Source: S146-42 sp965371965 (GTDB taxonomy: Bacteria > Planctomycetota > Phycisphaerae > Phycisphaerales > UBA1924). From it: DNA of 16,619 bases. Under the pieces are notes generated by a model that was given only the letters and a program-made list of their open reading frames with translations, was not told the DNA's origin and made no database searches. The translations under genes were made by a program, and so were the position numbers. How positions within the stretch are numbered: position 1 is the first letter of the stretch; each line of letters starts with the position of its first letter. Below are positions 14,101 through 16,619 of this stretch, one piece after another. The stretch is from the NCBI GenBank assembly GCA_965371965.1, contig CBDVAM010000071.1:1-16619 (forward strand). The letters are read 5' to 3'.

Positions 14101-16619
14101 AGGGCCAATGGGCGTTCGCCCAGCCGATCCAGTTGTTCGATTTCCTGGGTTCGGGCTCGATCGACGCCTCCATCGAGCGTGCCGGCGACAGCGATATCTT
14201 CAGCTTCCAGGCTTTCGACTTCCAGCTGATGCGGATCCGCGTCGATCCGGCCGACGGCAGCGCATTCAACCCCCGCCTGCGGGTGTTCGAGATCCAAGAG
14301 GACCTTGCCGGCACGCCGTATCGCGTGCTCATCGCCCGGAGCGACGACACCGACAGCAACGGCGACGGGACGATCGACAGCGTCAACTCCGAGGTCACCA
14401 TTAGCGTCAACACCGACCGCACGGGCATCGATTCAGGCAACACCTATAACGACTACTTCATCGTGGTCGATGGATCGGACGTCGACACGAATGTCGGCAA
14501 CTACACGGTTTCGATCGCGTTCCCAGAGACCGACGACCACGCCGATCGGTTTGAGTTCGAGGACGAGAACACACGCGATCTTGCGACCCTGCTCGTCATC
14601 GACTCGGTGACCGGCCAGGGTTCTCAGACCGGCGTGATCGAGCAGAACGCCGACTCGGACGTCTTCACCTTCATCGCCCCGGCGAGCGGCTCGACCGCCC
14701 TGAGCATGAGCGCTCAGATCGGCAGCACCCTTGAGGGCCAGCTGACCATCTATGACGCGGATCTCAACGTGCTGGCGACGTTCGACGGCGACCTGCCGGG
14801 CAGCGTCCTGTTCGACGTGTCCCGCGGTCGCCAGTACTTCATCATTGTCGAGCCTTCGGCCTCGGCACCCGAGGGCTTCGACACCGGCGGCTACTTTGTC
14901 AACCTCGACGGGCCCGCGATCGACGACCACCCGAATATCGGGGAGTTCGACCTCGCGACCGTCATCGCCTTGGACGATCAGACGGGCAACGGCAATGTGG
15001 GCACCGGCGTGCAGGGCGGCAACAACCCGACCCTGAGCCCGACCCGCGATACCGACCTCTTCCAGTTCACCACCATCGCCGATGGGCAGGTCGTCATCGG
15101 CCTGATCCCGATCGGGAACTTCGTGACCCTGCGCCCGATGCTCACGGTCTTTGATGCCGACGAGAACGTCGTCGAAACGGTCAGCACGATCGAAGAAGGC
15201 GTGCCCGTCTCCATCACCCTCGACGGTGCCGTGAAGGGCGAGAAGTACTTCGTCCTCGTCCAGGACGCCCTGGGCGTGGCCCCGCCGCTGGCCGAGTATT
15301 CGATCGCGATCAACGGGCCCGCCGGCGATGTCGATCCACCGGACGATCCAAGCTTCATCGACTTCGACGACGCTGTCGATGTCCCGCTTGACGTTCGCGG
15401 CGATGGGCGCAAGAGCGATCTGATCGAGCTGATCGGCGACCGGGACGTGTTCACATTCGTGGCGCCATCCTCGGGGCGTTCGTTCGTGCAGGTCGTCACG
15501 CCCAACGGCTCGTTGCTCAACGCCTCGATCACGATCCTGGATGCGGCGGACGAGGATGCGGTCGTTGTCTTCGATGCCGGCGGGATCCCCGGCGCATCGG
15601 CCAACGCCGAGTTCATCGCCGACGCAAACCAGCGGTACTACGCGATCGTGGACGGCCTGGGCAACGGCACGGGCAGCTACACCCTGCGTCTGAACCTCGT
15701 TGCCCCGCCGATCGAGACGGGGATCGACGAGATCGACGCACTCGGGTTCACCAATCGCATCTTCTATCCCGAGGGCTTTGCGAATAATCGCATCAGCGAG
15801 TTCGTCTCGATCGCCAACCCCAATGACACCGTGGCTCACTTCTCGGTGATCCTCCGGTACGAGGTTGGCCAGCGTGACGCGGTGATCGTGAATAATGCGA
15901 CCATCGACGCCGGTGCCCGCAGCGGCGTGACCCTCACCGATCCGCGCTTCGGGCAGCTCGACGGCGTGCGGAAGAACTCCCCATACTCGATCGAGGTCGT
16001 CTCGGACATACCCCTCGGCGCGACGCTCAGCCACTACGACTTTGACATCTCGACCGGCGAGGCCTTCACCGAGACCACCTCCGATAAGTGGATCTTCGCC
16101 CGCGTCGAGCGCGTGCCCGGCGTCGTGAATGACTTTGTCATCTTCTATAACCCCAACCCGTTCCAGGTCGAGGTGACCATGAGCGCCACGGACGCCAACG
16201 GGCAGGCCATCGAGATCACCAAGACCGTCGGCGCGAATCGTCGCGGCGGCTGGAACATCAACAACACGGTCGAACTGCCGACCGGCGTGTTCGGCGTCGA
16301 GATGTCCTCGCGGGCGGTCGATGCGGCCAACGACGCCGATTTCATCGGGATCGTCGCCGCACTCAGCCACTTCGACATCGACGGCGAGAGCGGCTTTGGC
16401 GTGCTGGGCGACAGCGTCGGCGGTGCCAAGGCCGGTGTGATCACCAACCTCGAGAGCGGGGACGCGGTGACCAGCGAGATCGTGATCTACAACCCGCGGA
16501 ACACGGCGGCGACGGTCGATCTCGCCGGGCAGTACATCCGGGCCGATCTGCCCGATCTCGCACGCCGGATCTCCGTGCCGGGCAACAGCGTCGTGATCCT
16601 CTCGGGCGCAGAACTCGGG
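8109..16619 (+). CDS. Giant LEPR-XLL repeat protein, partial (at least 2837 aa), probably exported or surface-bound
   Basis: One frame stays open from ATG 8109 to the window edge, so the C-terminus is missing. A basic N-terminus without a classical signal peptide leads to FETLEPRVLL (LEPR-XLL at 46-52), a motif found near the start of very large planctomycete proteins and thought to mark export or envelope location. Domains by residue: three PPC-like beta domains (about 65-465, with DDLFKFTAP at 89), three GGxF repeats (about 560-790), an FG-GAP/VCBS-like block with acidic loops such as DLDGDTVPDI (about 830-1190), four more GGxF repeats (about 1195-1480), six to seven further PPC-like domains (about 1500-2535), and three NPN-type beta repeats (2538 to edge). 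I see no cysteine in any visible residue. The composition is rich in Asp, Glu, Gly and Thr, suggesting a Ca2+-binding secreted scaffold or adhesin. No catalytic site is recognised. Confidence 0.92.
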   Translation, partial: MSGYSKRSLFTIISPLRRSRAGDENLEVSRAAGKAQRRDGESFETLEPRVLLAGDHPSLVDFPLASEITLDGVTGMGTIGGELEVVNDDDLFKFTAPATDFVTIRADGMNSARRAADATPLDTQIKIFDASGALIAQSSGDGEVTGGTPTDAWFGFVATAGEEYFINVLSDSDQAEDGTGEYILRVDGLTTALAVDEFTGEAATQDDLDNFDPPTGLPLVAGSLGLDDLHTMTPDDEFSGDDIVYKITSLSGSFYDSIASASVFADVIDLDTRLEIFDASGEIVTDNSQAAFLNDPFLTFRSAPDTTYFVRVRSDEFLDPAAVPSAGEFELKIDLAAEEIVLDPISRRGQGPTPVRVVNPLNPFEVNGTPFLRNSSDFNIFRFQSKGFGQSFVTATALVPHDLQLTILDFAGNEIGFVDDLVGTTPELRVELDGGQEYFLVVAGFDDPNGGWMFEPYQLDVEAHHNINVSDDFATDDHPNSHDIPGNLTLEQRKRFFDDATALNFGDPFATTDGDGNPVRDRGYRQAAFIQGRIWDANPVDSNPNDTKNGIEEDTDLFSFVPPIDMLGVFEGDNDNEGASLFVGGQFTGAELETQPVPVNSPGISLYDAFDWWAVGPRPTLAAPFGMLDNSDTPDTDGPVVYSLVETTLILPNGTRPALVMGGDFTVALEDGSTADNLVAWAYNPNPAVARRDEQGLLGRYTFYNIGSPNGPVRALAEFTPDPTFNDGEDDIILTLPEQGPFLVIGGEFTDVSGVNASGLAQHNITTLAHEFAIWEGFADIDGPVFALETYDPPSPGAGRGPPTGLATLDIVVINRDTPQFGVSALLNEDGTGQTIAEPFAFGQNLTVPNAVVAADFLGGPGGSQDGAVDLAVLDPVLRQITIFQNTADGNLPPTQIAPTISLDLSNDQVPQDLLAMDVLGDDLPDLIVVSSSSSSDTGRLIVIENLGGGTFGTPASFVIATLEDSVLSIDGGDLLDNDGDIDLAIGDSERDLVYVVQNNSVDGTAIFAFSEVSINASSTPVDVAVGDLDGDTVPDIATANQGNNTVKVLFNNGNGTFDNSVGPFASGGSSPSGVQLAPMRAGDDANDIIVVNEGSSSVSILRHQDDFLQRSTFATNPDGLDDSPGDLAVGDMNDDGRMDVVTVNSLTDTVSVMFGTGNQTLTLPAQRFLTGEDGVNDVPVGIALVDIDVDIDGVLLEVPAPPDPPNSLFVGGSFTVPVNTFFGDIVVARNIASWNGREYRPASFGSSEVDANNPDPVIPPSETNGPVYALEVHSPSFLTPDGDIEQHAPILYIGGDFTEAGGIEANNIVRMGFVDENNDPSLPGYTPQALWEKVGDNGTDGPVYALTTWLPPEVIGLLEDDLVFEVIILGGDFDTLNNGADDASNVAIVGLALGGLAPMSPGFDAPVRALASLDEIQEPWMQQIVDEAAADDRQVVYAGGDFLNLGTPDAPVAAAGHLAVYDVVNTPFGPVFTWIPTREGTDDSIFAVAEFDDHNPTFDNSASKWDRHDRAATRAFLIASPTTDSFANMFVTLYDSDLNVMYTNDTVSPPFPDPSGGFDPSLRQPAAAGTFALPPMSGGEMHYLEISSVRGTGQYSFTLVVDAIPPDDDGNGVVQDINATFFEVAGEFVNATALSLDQFGEDVNYNATASFPYPAHEFKTFKPSPSLRGSIQHRYDFGTIFNVQDEDFFAFTAQTTGTVEVRLSTISTPDEFTELRPDNTFTRTDTYDSQLDGALRIFNNDLEQIAYNNDNDVTRGDRTSHNLGTLPETDYRETDPRVLFNVIEGERYFIVVESGQRYSIGAPEDPADRVENTDFEIDKRRATGTYRLLVNTPSTQTTLNGAHAGDDHMSNTTGFGATPVTLDAFGNSALGLFINDNGTPGDESDDFNYDGRIGDRNGGSSFDIDVFEYTAPGDGTITVTVDHAQGSPALISRITVTDQSGEVLVDGSATSETPAQITLPVTLGEKVNFVVSSLGGTTGEFTLDVSGPFKFDDFADEGQWAFAQPIQLFDFLGSGSIDASIERAGDSDIFSFQAFDFQLMRIRVDPADGSAFNPRLRVFEIQEDLAGTPYRVLIARSDDTDSNGDGTIDSVNSEVTISVNTDRTGIDSGNTYNDYFIVVDGSDVDTNVGNYTVSIAFPETDDHADRFEFEDENTRDLATLLVIDSVTGQGSQTGVIEQNADSDVFTFIAPASGSTALSMSAQIGSTLEGQLTIYDADLNVLATFDGDLPGSVLFDVSRGRQYFIIVEPSASAPEGFDTGGYFVNLDGPAIDDHPNIGEFDLATVIALDDQTGNGNVGTGVQGGNNPTLSPTRDTDLFQFTTIADGQVVIGLIPIGNFVTLRPMLTVFDADENVVETVSTIEEGVPVSITLDGAVKGEKYFVLVQDALGVAPPLAEYSIAINGPAGDVDPPDDPSFIDFDDAVDVPLDVRGDGRKSDLIELIGDRDVFTFVAPSSGRSFVQVVTPNGSLLNASITILDAADEDAVVVFDAGGIPGASANAEFIADANQRYYAIVDGLGNGTGSYTLRLNLVAPPIETGIDEIDALGFTNRIFYPEGFANNRISEFVSIANPNDTVAHFSVILRYEVGQRDAVIVNNATIDAGARSGVTLTDPRFGQLDGVRKNSPYSIEVVSDIPLGATLSHYDFDISTGEAFTETTSDKWIFARVERVPGVVNDFVIFYNPNPFQVEVTMSATDANGQAIEITKTVGANRRGGWNINNTVELPTGVFGVEMSSRAVDAANDADFIGIVAALSHFDIDGESGFGVLGDSVGGAKAGVITNLESGDAVTSEIVIYNPRNTAATVDLAGQYIRADLPDLARRISVPGNSVVILSGAELG
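8244..8264 (+). other. LEPR-XLL motif (LEPRVLL, residues 46-52)
   Basis: The sequence FETLEPRVLLAGD follows a basic N-terminal segment, as in other LEPR-XLL proteins. In this class the motif marks the N-terminal end of long repeat-built proteins; a role in export or anchoring is proposed from its distribution, not demonstrated here. Confidence 0.85.
9780..12570 (+). other. Seven GGxF repeats split 3+4 around an insert (protein-level repeat)
   Basis: GGxF motifs occur at codons starting 9858, 10092, 10344, then 11742, 11991, 12219 and 12426 (residues 584, 662, 746, 1212, 1295, 1371, 1440). Spacing within each group is 69-84 residues and the central gap is 466. Most units open with GPVxAL-like text (NGPVRALAEF, DGPVFALETY, NGPVYALEVH, DGPVYALTTW, DAPVRALASL), and several contain an N-I/L-x-x-W-type segment. 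This is the pattern of a beta-propeller-like repeat; seven would close a typical ring. The fold is inferred. Confidence 0.65.
10600..11680 (+). other. FG-GAP/VCBS-like repeat block inserted between GGxF repeats 3 and 4
   Basis: Six to seven units of about 50-60 residues share the FG-GAP pattern of an acidic loop followed by a hydrophobic D-[LI]-[AV] strand: DGAVDLAVLD, DDLPDLIVVS, DNDGDIDLAIGD, DLDGDTVPDIATAN, DDANDIIVVN, DMNDDGRMDVVTVN, with a degenerate VDIDVDIDGVLL at the end. Several keep the DxDxDG-like Ca2+ loop. FG-GAP repeats form seven-bladed propellers in integrin-alpha-like proteins; the ring here is inferred. Confidence 0.65.
12600..15710 (+). other. C-terminal array of PPC-like beta domains
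   Basis: About six to seven units of 120-200 residues each carry a D-x-D-[IVLF]-F-x-[FY]-x-[AT] opening (DEDFFAFTA, DIDVFEYTA, DSDIFSFQA, DSDVFTFIA, DTDLFQFTT, DRDVFTFVA), a central I-x-D-x-x-x-x-V segment and a closing Y-[FY]-[IV]-x-V strand. This is the pattern of bacterial pre-peptidase C-terminal domains, which occur in secreted proteins. A more divergent unit sits at 12620-12920. Confidence 0.65.
15720..16619 (+). other. Three NPN-type beta repeats at the visible C-terminal end
   Basis: SEFVSIANPNDT, NDFVIFYNPNPF and SEIVIYNPRNTA recur about 120 and 100 residues apart, each followed by an alternating hydrophobic strand pattern. They resemble the immunoglobulin-like beta-sandwich repeats of DUF5719-type surface proteins. 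The last copy runs to the window edge. Confidence 0.5.

Noticed and set aside
14433..16370. 645-codon open frame on the minus strand, and a 473-codon one at 9999-11420
   Set aside because: Both are antisense to the giant protein, have low-complexity composition and lack domain signals. The plus-strand frame shows ordered domains throughout.

Overview
The window looks like chromosomal DNA of a GC-rich planctomycete, most likely of the Phycisphaerae type. The evidence is an N-terminal LEPR-XLL motif on a giant repeat-built protein, a multi-pass membrane protein with an N-terminal zinc ribbon of a kind frequent in that group, and a tandem pair of CNNM/CBS membrane proteins. The taxonomic call is inference. 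I see no rRNA, tRNA, insertion sequence, CRISPR array or phage gene.

Layout. From about 6957 down to 59 everything lies on the minus strand in one close-packed run. In order of transcription it reads: an HscB-type J-domain co-chaperone, two CNNM/CBS membrane proteins that overlap by 4 bp, a membrane-anchored thioredoxin, a zinc-ribbon membrane protein, an MmgE/PrpD family protein, a 43-codon membrane peptide, and a LOG-family phosphoribohydrolase. The last two overlap by one base. Gaps range from overlaps to 94 bp, so much or all of it could be co-transcribed, although no single pathway unites the genes. Four starts are set here from ribosome-binding sites or domain boundaries rather than by taking the longest frame (hscB, thioredoxin, PrpD, racemase).

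A 72-bp divergent region (6958-7029), carrying an imperfect inverted repeat, separates this run from a plus-strand Asp/Glu racemase-family gene (7030-7731). Both catalytic cysteines of that protein are replaced. A 377-bp intergenic region (7732-8108) follows, with a good sigma-70-type promoter and a roughly 190-nt leader containing several hairpins.

The right half (8109-16619) is one uninterrupted plus-strand reading frame of 2837 codons that runs off the window. It encodes a giant, acidic, cysteine-free, presumably exported or surface protein: LEPR-XLL motif, three PPC-like beta domains, seven GGxF repeats split 3+4 by a block of FG-GAP/VCBS-like repeats, six to seven more PPC-like domains, and three NPN-type beta repeats at the visible C-terminal end. 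The split of one propeller-like repeat set by another is the most unusual structure I found.
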